Of a stretch of DNA of 64,000 bases, positions 1 to 12,748 are shown in pieces. Under the pieces are notes generated by a model that was not told the origin of the DNA, searched no databases, and saw only the letters and a list, made by a program, of their open reading frames with translations. Position 1 is the first letter of the stretch, and each line of letters begins with the position of its first letter. Made by a program: the position numbers and the translations under genes. Origin of the DNA: Phoebastria nigripes (Eukaryota; Chordata; Aves; Procellariiformes; Diomedeidae); NCBI GenBank assembly GCA_035582835.1, contig JAYKAV010000112.1:2363304-2427303 (forward strand), in the 5' to 3' direction.

Positions 1-2941
1 ACTTACTGAATAGTAATGTGCATCTTCCTCAGATTACATGGAACAGTTAACATTTTTCTTTACTTTTGATGCTGAAATGCTAAGCTGGATCAGGAGGACT
101 GATGCAAGTATCAGGACTGCACAGCATCAAATTGTTTTACTGAAAAGTTTTAAATAAGCAATTTCTATCTGATTCCATAACATCTTGAAGATATTGAGTA
201 GCATTATTGAAATTGTTACTCTGCTATACTGTTTACATCGTACTGAAAATACTAAACATTTATGAAGTAAAAATAATATGCTTTGATATTTATACTTGGA
301 GTTATATATATGGTAGCAAGAATGAATTAATGAAGTTGAATGTAAGAAGTGCATTTTTCAAGGAAGGGCTGCAGTCTGTTAATGACCTGCGCATATATAT
401 ATGCATATGGATGTATATCTCCATGTGAGCTTTATTTCCCTGCTTTACCTGTGCATGCTTTCCCATTATTATTTGCCTATTTCACAAATTATACCTGTAA
501 TTGGGTACTTAACCACCTACCTATTTTTGTGCATACCTCCAATAACTGCATTTAAAACTGCTGTAAATGCCTGTAAAATGTACAGTAATGTACATCTCCA
601 AACAAAATACAAATCAATAATAACAGACGTAATACTGAGAAAATACTGTAAGTCATTTTACAAATAAAGAGTGTGGAAGATTACTGTTGTCAGATTGCAA
701 TAGTTTATAATTTATCATTTTAGATTATTTGGGTTGATTGTGTTCTGTACTTTCTGTGTTTTAGAGGTATTTTTTTGCTTAGGTGATGTGAATTGAAAAA
801 GAAATAGTTCTTGTTCTTTTTACTAGTCTGTCAGCCTATTTCCGATCAGACAGTATCCACAATTTGTGAATTTGTATAGTCCGATTCTTGTTCAACATTT
901 GGTCTGTGAATCAAATGCGTTAGTTCCAGGCATATAATTTTCAAGCACCCAAATACTCCCATAACTTTTTATCCTTAGGAAGTTAAATAATCAATACATT
1001 GAGTCTCCAAATAACCCCCTCTTTAAACTCATCATTATAGCTGGAAGACTAAGGTGCTGTGCTTTCATTTTCCCGTTATTTTAGGATGTGTTTTATAGTT
1101 TATGGGAGGTAAAGCTATAAAGTGGATAGAGAAAACAAGGGGATCAGTGCAAAAATGAACCTTTCTCCTTAGAGGTAATGTTTTGCAGAGAATAGTATGA
1201 TCTCCTGTTAGAAAGGAGAGAGCTACTGCTTTCTAAAGTGCTGTCTGCATTCTCCTTGTGTACAGAGGGGACTTTGGAGCTGTTCATCCAGGGTTTTTCA
1301 AAGGCTCTAATTTAGATAAAATTAAACTCAAACTAGCAAAACCCAGGAGGCATCATTGGCTATATAGTCATCCTGCTGTTTTGAGAATACTGTACTCAGA
1401 AAATTAGTTTGACATAAAGTCAGACCATAAAACTTACAAGTTGTTGTTTCTGAAAAAGATGTAATCTGTTCTATGCTAACACTGTAATTTTTTATTTTTA
1501 CGTATGTTCCATTACAAAACTGCAAGTACGCATATGGACTTCATTGGGTGCCTGCTGATTTTCAAAGCAATTTTGACATCTTTCTGACAAACTGTGTATT
1601 AGTTGCGGCTTTAAGGTCAACTGAAGTTCTTACACACTGAGGGCAAATATTGTCTACCTTCCTTAGATAGTGATGCATAAATAACTATTTTTAGGCGAAT
1701 TAATTTGTACTTCCCCTGAAGTACTGAAGGTGCAGAACCTTCATACTTCTGTTGATGAGATTTGTCACGTCTTACTTTAGATGTCTAAAAAATGGGGTGG
1801 GATTCAGTTCTTGTTAATTGAGATGTGTACAATTAGGTATCTAAATGTGAGCTGGATTGCTAAGCTCTACAACCGTAGTTAATGGGGATCTAGAACAGAA
1901 TGTGGCTGCTTAGGCAAAGGTGTCTACTGTCATTTCGGTTTCGTGCTATCATACTTGCCCTCCAGTTTCCAGTCCAGGTTGGTACAGATCTCTTGCAAGT
2001 CCTCTGCCTTGTCTGTGTGCTCTCTGCACATGTGTTAGACATGACACCAGCTCCTGAAGTTTGAACAACTGAGTCTTATCCTTGTCAATACAGGTGATGG
2101 AGTCCAGAGAGCTATTTATCTTAAAATAAAGACGACACTTTAANAGTGCTTCTTAGATATTTTAGGTGCCTCAAGGTATCCTGTTTGCACTCCAGCTGCC
2201 TCTCCAGAAGGGTGGGGGACTCCCATAGATCCTGTATTGTACCTGCCAGCCCTATGCAGGGGTCCTGCATAATCCAGGGCATCCAAAATGGCACCAGACA
2301 CCCTTGCTTAGGTAAGTGGATTGTTCCCTACGTGTCCAGCCAAAGCTCATCCTCCAGGCTCCCTCTGGAATCAGGAGGAGATAGGCACTAATTTGTAAGA
2401 GTTATCTTAGTCATCTGTGTGGGTTTTTTTTTTAAGATGGCAGGATTTGTCTTTCTGGGAGGCGTCCATCTTTCCTGAATGGCTATGGAGAGAGCCAAGG
2501 CAACTTGGTTAGTCTTTGGGTGGCTGCAGCTAGGCATGGTGAAATGTAACCTGTGTTTCCTATTATAAATGTAGCTTATATTTCCTGCCATAAACAGCTA
2601 CTTTCTAAATACTTTNCAAACAGAATCTCAAAGTTACTTCATGCAGGAAATCATAACTGAGTTGTGACATATTTTGCTTTGAAGATTTAGATGGGGAAAT
2701 TAAATGAGTTGTACTAATAGAATGATTACATAATCATTTTTATTGCAAACACAAGTTTTCTAGCTAGAAGAAGATTCATGTGTGCAGTGCTTATAACTTG
2801 ATCACAAATCACAAGAGTATAAAATAGAATATATAACTTTATATACTGATTTTTGCTTTTGTATATTTTATAATTTAATGTACGTAGGGAGACTAGTAGA
2901 TCATACTAAATAGATATGGCAGATAGACCGTATATATCATT
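1..2941. other. AT-rich non-coding DNA, nothing recognised
   Basis: The stretch has many short AT runs and stops in all frames. Around 1530-1580 and 1790-1860 there are phrases such as 'ggtatctaaatgtgagctgg' that faintly recall old amniote interspersed repeats, but they are too diverged for me to assign. No splice-bounded open frame, RNA gene or promoter is visible. Confidence 0.6.
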
Positions 2942-2942
2942 C

Positions 2943-2979
2943 TGTGTGTGTGTGTGTATATATATATGTATGTATGTGT
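2943..2979. repeat. Compound microsatellite (TG)n-(TA)n-(TGTA)n
   Basis: About seven TG units run into TA units and then TGTA units within 37 bases. This pattern is typical of slipped-strand microsatellites in vertebrate DNA and is likely to be polymorphic in length. The alternating purine-pyrimidine run could also adopt non-B DNA. Confidence 0.9.
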
Positions 2980-5024
2980 TTGATAGACAATATAGGGGAA
3001 AAAAAGGAAGAAGAAGAAAGAAACACTGCCCAAGCAGGGAAGCATCTCCTGAGGCCAGCATAGCCCTGCAAAGAGTGGTATCACTGTGCTGGTGATGAGC
3101 CAGCAGCCATCCACTAGGAGACGGCAGCGACGGGTACTGCTCCTGGAGGACAGTCTATCTTAGCAGGTTACCTGCCCTCTAGTTGCCAGCTNGCAAGAAG
3201 AGCATCCTTCCTTCTAATCCTCTCTCTTGGTCCCATCCGTTTTTCTTCCTCAGGACAGTACCCATGAACTCCCCCAGCCTGCCTCCCTCTGTCTCTCCAC
3301 TCCTGTNATGTTTCGTAGTTCCTGTTGGCAGAGAGAAGTGCTTGTAGCAGACGGTGTGATAGAAGAATGACTCTTGTTTGGCCAAGGGAATTGATGACAG
3401 GCTTCTGTTTATCCGCAGAGGAAAGCGGCTGCTGTGAAGGGGAAGAAATACCTGCTTATGCAGAGACAAGGAGGTAGTTAATGTTGCTGGGAGGTGGCAA
3501 TAGGCTTTTTAAAAGCCAACTCCAGCTGCCAACGTTGAATCATCCTGAGTTGGATGATGAAATAGATACAATCTGTGATGGCATAAATCTGGAATAATTG
3601 CAAACATTTCAGGGGACAAAAAGGGAATTCAAAATGATGTTTACAAATTAGAGGAATGGCCCTAAATAAAGAAGGGGCAAGCACAAAGTGCTACATTTTG
3701 TAAGAAAGGAAGAATCCAGTACTTAAAATGAGAAAGAATTGGCTAAGCAGCAGCACAGAAAAAAAGGATGTGGAGGCTTTACTGGACCAGAGTCTAAAGC
3801 AAGTGAAAAAGTTAATCCAAGTCACAAATGCAATACAATTGGAAAAAGACGCATCTTGCTCTCGGGTACATAAATAGAAGTGTCATTCATGAGACACAGG
3901 GATATCTCTGTCCNCCGTTAGTGAAGCCTGAACAAGAATGCTGTGTCCAGTGTTTTTGCACTGGCTTGCAGGGAGATGGAAACGAACAGGAGGTGTGAGG
4001 AAGGGAAACAAATGTTTCTAATTAAAACAATTAGAAAATGGGACGTATGTGGCAATGTTGAAGTAAATGGGTTTGTTTAGCACTGAAAAATAGGATGGAG
4101 AGAGGACATAAATTTCCCAATATGGAGGAAGCTGGTGGTGAGAGGATGATGAGCTGCGCTTTAGAACTAATTGAAGTAAGACCTGAAGAAATTAATTAAT
4201 TGATTTCAGATTAGTTTTCGGCTAACTACATTTGTTGTAGCATCTCCTTTGTTGCAGGTTTTCCAGGAAGAGACTAGAAAAACAGCTCTTCCAATGATGT
4301 TGCTCTTGCCTCTGGAGAGGCTGGGCTCGCTGATGCTTTGAGATCTTTTCCAGCAGTGTATTTCTGTGAATCTGTGCTCTGATTTAATTATAATTTCTGT
4401 CAGTGCTCCCCTGAGTTGGTCACACAAGCGTGTCTTGTGGTGGTTTCGGATGCCCCTGCTGGTCTCGTGCTGATGCTGCAGAAGATCAGGACTCTCCCAT
4501 GGGTTGTTTGTAATACATGCCAGTGTCATAAGGATANGCCACGCCATCTGAGATGTCATTAGTTACCAATGTTGTGTATGTATCTTCATCACNTTCTCGG
4601 TATCTTTGCATTGGTTGCAACAGGCATTGCATGTATGTCCTTTCAAATATACTGGTCATGAAAAAATAAGTCGTAAGGTACAAGGTCAGGACTTCTGTGC
4701 ATGTAACCATGAGTAAATTTTTACTTCTGTCGGCAGCCTTTCATCATGCCCAAGTAATGAACAAGTACACTCATTTAAGTTATACAGGAGTGGAAAATTC
4801 ACAGAAACTTTATGGATTTATACTTACTCTATGCCTAGCAATTTTTCCCATTCCTTTGAAGACAGAGGAAAAGAGAGAAAGGAAAGAGTGTTATTTATAT
4901 GATGATTTTTATTCATGCACTGAGTGCTTGTTCAGGTAATTTAATGTCTGTAGTCATACAGAAAGCTTAGCAATTTGATAAAGGCACGGCAGACAATCTC
5001 ATGCTTGAAGACAACATACAAAGG
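2980..5024. other. Non-coding DNA, several ambiguous bases
   Basis: Only short overlapping frames occur here. Ambiguous bases at 3192, 3307, 3914, 4537 and 4593 fall inside it, so some apparent frames may be affected by base-call quality. I see no recognisable gene or repeat family. Confidence 0.55.
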
Positions 5025-5205
5025 CAGGAACATCCATGACANGTCTGACTAAAGGTCCACCCAGCCAAGTGTCCTGACTCTGATACTGGCTGGTAGTGGA
5101 TGCTTAGGGAAGAATAAAATAAACACGTGTTAATACTTCTTTGGTGTACTCTTGCAACCTCCCATGATTTGTAACTTGAGACTTCCTGAGTCTCAAGACT
5201 CTGAG
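5025..5205 (+). mobile_element. Diverged old interspersed repeat, copy A
   Basis: The segment around 'gtctgactaaaggtccacc' followed by 'agccaagtgtcctg' matches the recalled core of a widespread sauropsid repeat that reads roughly gtcagaccaaaggtcca...agcccagtatcctg. Similar phrases recur at about 14.76 kb and 62.38 kb in this window in the same orientation, which supports a dispersed repeat rather than unique sequence. I do not assign a family name; in reptiles such a core occurs in SINE/CR1-type elements. Inside it lies a small perfect hairpin at 5175-5197 (8-bp arms, 7-base loop). Confidence 0.5.
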
Positions 5206-8200
5206 AGAGAATATTTTTTGTTTAAGTGTCACCAGAGCATTAGGATCATTTAGTAATGATACACTTCTCCCCACAATTTTCATTTTAATAAAGATTTGAT
5301 TATATAAAAAATTTAAACTCGGGTAGTATCAAGTGCAATCATCAGTACTGAGGATAATAAAAACTTTCAGTGGAAGAGGCTGAGTAATATTTAGTTACCA
5401 ATTAGGGGTTTTAGCTTATCCAGGACAAACTTTCTTTTTTCTCCCCAGAGGCATAAAAAATAGCTGGAAGAAGAATAATTTCAAAAGGAGAGTTCATTTA
5501 ATATTTGTAATTGAATTTCACAGTTCCTAATAACTACAGAGATTGCAAGGAAAAAATCCCCAAGTCTACGCATGTCTAATTCATTATTCACTATTACGGA
5601 TTTGAACCAATAATTTTGGCAAAATAATTTGTTCTCTCAGCAGTTAGGAACTGGTTACAGGTTGCTGTGATAATGTANCCTGCAATATGAATGTAATATT
5701 GCATACAGCAGAGAGGGAAGGTAAAACAGCTGTGCTGGGAGGTCTGCAGTTACACCAGATAATTGGCAGTTCANTAGCAGTTAATGACTTTTTTCTTTAT
5801 ACTAATATGAATGTTGAATTTTCATTAGTTCATGGGTATGTCTCCATGGCACAATACAGCACTCTGCAGAGATGCCAGAGGTACCTCTGGTGCAGCTAGT
5901 ACAGTTTCTGGAAGCTGTGAAGTTATGTCAATACAGAGCTTGGTACAGGATGGTTGTGTCTGTGGGAGTTAGATCCTTGAATATGGCTTGTTTCACAAGC
6001 TTTAAATAGGTTATCCAGCTTATGACCAGCATCCAGCCAGAGCTGATCATCAGAGCTCCCTTTAACAGAGAGAAGCACTTCCATAAGACAATATTTTTTG
6101 TTTTAAGAGAGGTATTTAAGACAGTAAGGATGACTGGCCCTCCAGAAGTGCCTGTCTAGAAGTGCTAACAGGGTAATGGGACGGAGAAGACAGTGAGAGG
6201 AGTTGACTGTCCTAGGATAGATGCTCAGTTTTTAGTTAATGTTGGGATGAATTCCACCTGTTGTTCCTCCTTAACCTGCCTTTTTGAAGGTAAGTAGAAG
6301 ACTGTGCTGAACTGGTGGTACACAGTTGATCTTTAGCAGCACTAAGTAATACTACCCAGCAGGTTAATGCATGTAAAATTCTGTATACAGTTTGAACTAT
6401 GGAGGGTTTTTCAGGTAGACTTTGTGTGAGTCTTGAATCGAAATACATGTAGGACAGAGAAGATAACCTTTAAAAGCAAGCTCAAATCCATGTGATTAAA
6501 AATANCTCATCCCTTGCTCTTTTAATTGAGATGTAAGATAGCCCCACTATCATACTCTGCTGGTCTGTTAACCCTGAAGTTACTTGAAAGGAAGAGCTTC
6601 ATTCCCTTGNGTCACACATGGCTTTTTCCTGATCACATGAGGAATATTGTAACGTCTCTCATTCAGGTGTTACTTATCCATCACAGGCTTAGCACGTGAG
6701 CTCGTTGCTTAGTTATAACGTCAAATGTTGAGATGTAATCCAATTCACACGCCACGTGAGCTTGGTTGGGCAGGGCCCTCCACTCTTTGGGACTGGGCTG
6801 GTGCAGAATCAAAGAGCTGAGGGCTTCCCCTTCCAGGAGCTGAGCTTGGCTTTGCAGGGAAGCTGAGCCCCTCTCACATTTTTCAGTGGGGAAATAAGTC
6901 TGGAAGAGTAAGAAATTGAATCTGCCAGACTTAGAATGCTAAAATGTAAACTAGTGGAAACCATTTTTCTACTTAATCAGAAGTTGTTTTGTAAGCAGAT
7001 AGCTATTTTTCTTGGTGGCTTCTGATGCCACTGTGCCTTTTAAAATGCACTGAAATTTTGAAGGTGAAAATAATAGACAATACAAAAAAAAATTAAATTC
7101 TGAGTTTTAAAATGCACCAACTCAAGATGGGAGTACTGAGTAATGCAGTAAGTCTTGTTATTCATTAAAGATACAAAAGATGAACTTAGGCCTTTTTTTG
7201 TAATATAACACAATGACATGTCCGTGTTTCCCTGCACCAGCAGTGATTTGCTTTAGCTTCTGACCTCCTAGGCTATTCAGATAACAAGACTTGGCCTTTC
7301 TAAGCATTTTCCAATCATGTAAAATAGGCTTTCTATTTGGATAACAAAAACATCTCCCAAACCAGCTGGAACTTTGCATAGGAAAATGTTTGCAGGGCTT
7401 GCAGAATAGATACAACCCTTGATTTTGTTTTCAAAAGGACCCCATAAGCTATGGATCTGCTAGATTTAAGAGTTGTGACGCTCCTGATAATCTGTGGAAT
7501 GACTTCTGTGCTTGAGCATGGCGCCTGAGCTCAGGCATGCACCCATTGTATGTTATTCATTAGCATGGATTTGGCCCAGCATTTTCCCAGGTGATGCTTG
7601 GGTAGTCTCTGCAGGTTAGCACATGCCAGGTCCATTCCCAGTAGGCAGCTTGGATGCAGCTACTTGTGCTGTGAAATAAGTTAATCTAGCTAGAAACAAG
7701 CTGTGCCATGCCACGCCGTGCCACGCCACTTGTCCTTTGGACCAGAAAACTCCCTGGCCCACTTTATTTGCTAGGCTAGATGTATCCAAAAAGTGCAATT
7801 CATTGCATCCATGTGAAGTTACGTAGTCACCCTTTCTAGTGGGAGAGCTGTGACTCTCCAGAGGGTGATACAATCTATCTGACTGGCAGTACCTATATTA
7901 GAAGATAACTCATTGTAGAGAGCTTGTTTCTTTCCATTCTCTGTACAGGGAGCATGGCTTGGGCCAAATGCCTGTCTGTTACGATTCGGGATGTAGGTGA
8001 AGTGAATGCCACCTGCATGTCCTCTTGATTCTGCCCTGCTGTCAAGAGCTCTTTGTTTCTCTTTGAAAATGTGTTTTCTAGAGAAAATAGGTGGACAAAT
8101 ATTCTTTGCACATTGCTGTTGCAAACTTGTTTCTCAGGGACGAGGTCTGTCTCTTGGTCTTGCTTGGCTTTATACCCATGGACAGTGACTTCGCACACAG

Positions 8201-11200
8201 CTCGAAAGCTTCGTGTTGAGCTGCATCACAGAGCAGAAAGCTCTGGTAGATGGGCGACAGCTACTGATGAAGAGAAGAAGGAGCTTGAGGTGGCATGCAA
8301 GCCAGCTACACTGGGCAGTTAACATGCACTTAAATTCAGATGGAGATGTTTTTCACCTCGGTTCAGGTAGATAATGGTCTTTCTGTGGAGGATTTCCAGA
8401 GTACTTACCTCTCTTCATGAAAACAAACTAAAGAAAGTACCAGAGTCCCCTACGCAGCCTTCGTTAGGCACCTAGAATGTAGGTGCAAGTTAATTGCCTA
8501 GATGAGGTGGACTGGACTTCACCTTTACCTCATGTGACAGAGAAAGCAGGTTGTCCTTGGGAAGTAAGGGATTATGGAATGTGAAGAGAAGTAGTTAGCA
8601 GTACGTCTGTGTTTGTGTGATGAACGAGAGGTGATTAAGAGAAATCAATTTTAAGGAGGAAATATTTCATTTCCTTTTAATCAAAAAATGGTGTCTCCTT
8701 TGGCATTTCTTCCATTTTTTTCCAGAAAAATGGTTGAGCTAGCTTTGGAATAGATTAGCTATTTTAAAAATGTTGATTATCTGCCTACAATTCTTTTTAT
8801 AAACCCTCCCCCTTAAATGGACAGAAAAAAAAAAGGGGAGAAAAAAATGGGCAGTGAATTAAAAAATGCTTTTAAGGTAGTTGATCAGCTTATCTTTCCA
8901 GTAGATCCACTTTAGTTGCATGCTCATATATTATTAACCTGATTGTAAAGTACTGCATCAAGGTTGATATTGTACATCTTTCCTGGCATACCCATTTATG
9001 TGGTGTTGGGTGCCTTTTGAATTGGATGCTGATGCTGTAATTTGGAAAGGGAAGCCAGATGTTTGCATAAAGTAATCTTGTTATCCATTAGTGAAGTATT
9101 TCTTTATCTTTACATTAAAAAAAAATAATTTCANTCTCTGAAGAAGATCCCTTTTGCTTAGCCTTCCTAAAGAAATAATCTAACCCTAACACTCGTAATG
9201 TTATCCCTTTCCTTCATTAGTCACATCTAAAGGGATCTAATTTATAATCTTGCCTTATATTCCTCTAATTTACCCACAGAGAAACGTGTATAATGACATT
9301 TAGTAACCTGCTGGCACAAAGGCTTCTATATGTGCAAAGTGGTTTAACTGAAAAAAGAGTTATTCCACTCAGATAAGTATACCTACTAATTTGACTGCTG
9401 GTGCTCAATGAACAGCTGTCTTTTAAGAGAGAAGTCATAGTCATTTGTTACTACTTTTCTCTAAAAGTCCCTGAGTGATTTTTTTAATAGCTCAAGAAAG
9501 TGACCAAATCTCATGAGACTCCTGTATTAATCTTCTGCAATTTTTCTTTCTCTTCCCTCTTGACTCTTGATTATCCACATCTATTGTGCTCTGAAGCAGG
9601 AGGCTGCATTTTCTGATTGTTATTTTTCTAGTCCTTTTCCTAAGGTGTGCAGTCTACTGAAAAAAAAAAAAAATTCTATTGTGGGAAAACCAGATCCCTC
9701 CCTCTCCCTGAAAACGCTGCTGAATTAAGCTGAATACAAATGTAGCTTGCTATTTTCTGGCACACAATTAGCTAGTCCTTCTGAGCTTGAGTGTAGCTGA
9801 TGCTTGCTACTGCATAGCATGGTAATAAACGAGTTCTGAAATTCTTTGCAACACTATGTGCTGTTTGATTATAACATTTACAGAGCAATATTGAACATCA
9901 CCTGTACCCTACTATGTGTGGCATTGTTGAATCCCCTATGTCTCTTTATACACTGATATGTTACTGTGACCTCCTTCATGATAATAAAATCAAAGCAAAC
10001 CTGAAATAAAATGTTATGATGAATCTATACTTAATGGCAGATCACTTCTGAGGAATTCGATTAAAACACAGCAATAATGCAGTAACAATGCTGAAGATTC
10101 AGAAGATGGATTTAGTTAATTGCTTCTAGAGGACACAAAATGAAATACTACCTTTCAAAGATGAGTGATAAATCTTCAGATATATGGAAATAATGGGTGT
10201 GAAGAATTGACTAGATGTAATGTTGATGAAGGCAATCAAAGGATGAAAGTGTCAGGGTTACTTTTCAATCTGTCGTTGAATTGTGGTCATCTATCACTGC
10301 AACCAGATTTTGTCCTAGCTTCTACGGAGACTACTAGTATATTTCCATCTTTTTCTCCCTGTTCTCCCTTGCAGAATCTTCGTGTCTATTACTCTCTGGT
10401 CATCTTTTTGTTAGAAGTGTGATTTTTTTTTCATCAGTTCCTGCAGCACAACCAATCCACTGCCACTTAGGGTTTGTCATATTCTTCAAGACGCCCTTGC
10501 CTACAGTTGGCTGCCCTGCCTCATCACTCAACACTNAGCTTCAAATCCTTTTCTGTGTCTCCTTTTCTATTAGTGTGGCATGGCTGTCAGTACAGGCATG
10601 TTAATTTCTTTGAAAACAGAAAGTGCTTATTTTTAATGATACTGTTTATGCCATGTCTTTTTTTNTTTATTTATTTTGACTTGAATAGCAGATATTTGTG
10701 CAGTATAAATAAATATAAGAAGGGTCAAATCTTTAGAAGACTTGAGGGACCAGACCTTTGCAAAAAAATCCTCCAGTTTACTTCTACCTGTGCTTTTGCT
10801 CTAGTGAGCCATACTATAAACTGTGACTGTTTCTAATGGAGTTAGAGAACACAGAGAAGGAAGGCGGGGGGAGATTGTTCAATTTTTAGATTACTATAAG
10901 ATCGTAGTGGAGTGAAAGTTCAATTTTATTTGGTTATCACTGCTCATCAGGGACAGGGTATGTTTATTGTTTTTCACAAAAACCATTGGTAAATAGGCAG
11001 TTACTCAGAAGGAGCTGTAGTCTCCACGTGATCAAAAACATGTATTCAATATTCCTCCAAGACACTTATTTTATTGATTGACTGAAAAAACTCCAGAGGA
11101 GACTATTTTAGCATATTATGTCATATCAGACTTCTGAGGAACACATTTTCCTTTCCTTTCCAGGGAAAATACAGTGTCCAATTTGGCTGTTACATGCAGT

Positions 11201-12726
11201 GATGCAATTTCAGTGATGTGAAAGAGAAGGGGGTTCGGCCCGTCTTCTGTTGGCTGTCACACAGACTGGCAGAAGCAAAGCAGTCCAGTGCTAATGCCAA
11301 TATCCTGACCGTCAGCTTATCCTATTTTGTCTTCATAGGATGGCACAAAAGCTACAGACACGCAGATCTTCACACCAAGATTGGAATTTTTAAGCAGTTA
11401 GGTATCATAGCCTGAATTTTTAGGTGCTTTGAAGGGGGAGAAGTGGCCACACCTTCCGTCCTATGTATATTCCTCCAAAAACTAGGACCACAGCATTGTG
11501 AGTATTGGAGAGTGTGTTAAAAGCAGCAGAAGAATTATGCATAATTACCAGACTAAATTCNGAAAATACTTTGAATCTTCATTTCTTTGAAAAAACTTCT
11601 TTCAAAGTTACCTCTGTTGATCGTCCCATGATCTGTACGAATTTTAGGTCGCGTTCTGCCCTCTCCGTATTTCTAAAAGCAGCAAAACGTAGCAGAACTG
11701 CGGCTGGTATTCAGTTCAACATCTTCATACAGATGCAAACATTATTACTTACTCCTTAGCTTTGCAAGAATATTGCCTGGAGTTCTCAAATGCTGATGTG
11801 TTTCTAAAACTTGCCCTTTTGAATTAATCACTCTCCAGCTTATCTTTGTTGTTGTTAATCAAGTGTTCTCTTCGGTGGCCACCAACTGTAATGCCAGTCA
11901 TGATTCATGCTGTTATATTGCCTAGCGTTGTACTGTAAGTTTTATGTATGAAGAGGGGCTTTTTTAATCCAGAGGTCTAGGAAGTAGCCAGATCCTTTTC
12001 TGGAGTCTAGCTGTTGGTTGTTGTCTCAGTGCAAGGAGTAAATAAGAAGCTGAGGATTCCCTTTGGGCAGAAGGGAAGAAAAACGCTGTTGGAAATACCT
12101 TCCTGGAGCTAATACCCCCTCTCCATCTAGGTGGGATATGGAGAGAAGCTTGTCAGGATGAACAGAGGGCAGAATTTGTGTGCAACGGGGTCTGTTTGAC
12201 ACTTAGATGACTTGGCAGTGTCGTATTTCTGTAGTCCTTGCTCTGCTGCTGTTCGTGCTGGGAGCTGGCTCAGTCTGGCCACTTTGGGATCAAAGGAACA
12301 AGAAGCTGATTTAAGACAACTTTTCCCATTTTTCCCTTCAGCTGTTCCGACTGTAAGCTCTACCTGATGAAGATCCAATCAGTACATTTTCAAAACATTG
12401 TTTTCTTAATACTTTTAAAACAAAACTCCCGGTGAAAAATACAAAAACTGAATAAAAAGTTTTGTTTGACTCAGTGTCTGTTATCTACCAGCAGGCCCAA
12501 CACCATTTTTTTCTTGGTTTCCTTTCATGGGAATAAACATACTAGAATATTAGACGCTGATAAAAGGGGAGAAAAAATGTTTTATTAATTATTCAATAAT
12601 CTCCAGAGGCTCAGTGCCATTTAGAGTTAGTGTACATCCCAAAGAAATTATTAAAGACTTTACAGTTCAACGGTTAGTGCTGGACCATGAAGAAATATCC
12701 CCAGGAACTGAATTTCCCTGACGTGC
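5206..12726. other. Non-coding DNA, few landmarks
   Basis: No gene is recognised. A short tandem of the unit tgccacgccg lies at about 7703-7729. Poly-A runs lie at about 8824-8836 and 9660-9673. Around 8455-8525 the phrase 'ttaggcacctagaatgtagg' hints at a very old palindromic repeat but is not assignable. Open frames at 7819-8322 overlap on both strands and have no protein-like conservation signal that I can recognise. Confidence 0.55.
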
Positions 12727-12748
12727 GTGTGTGTGTGTGTGTGTGTGT
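12727..12748. repeat. (GT)11 microsatellite
   Basis: Eleven uninterrupted GT units, preceded by an imperfect 'acgtgc' that extends the alternating purine-pyrimidine pattern. This is a standard dinucleotide microsatellite and a candidate length polymorphism. Confidence 0.95.
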
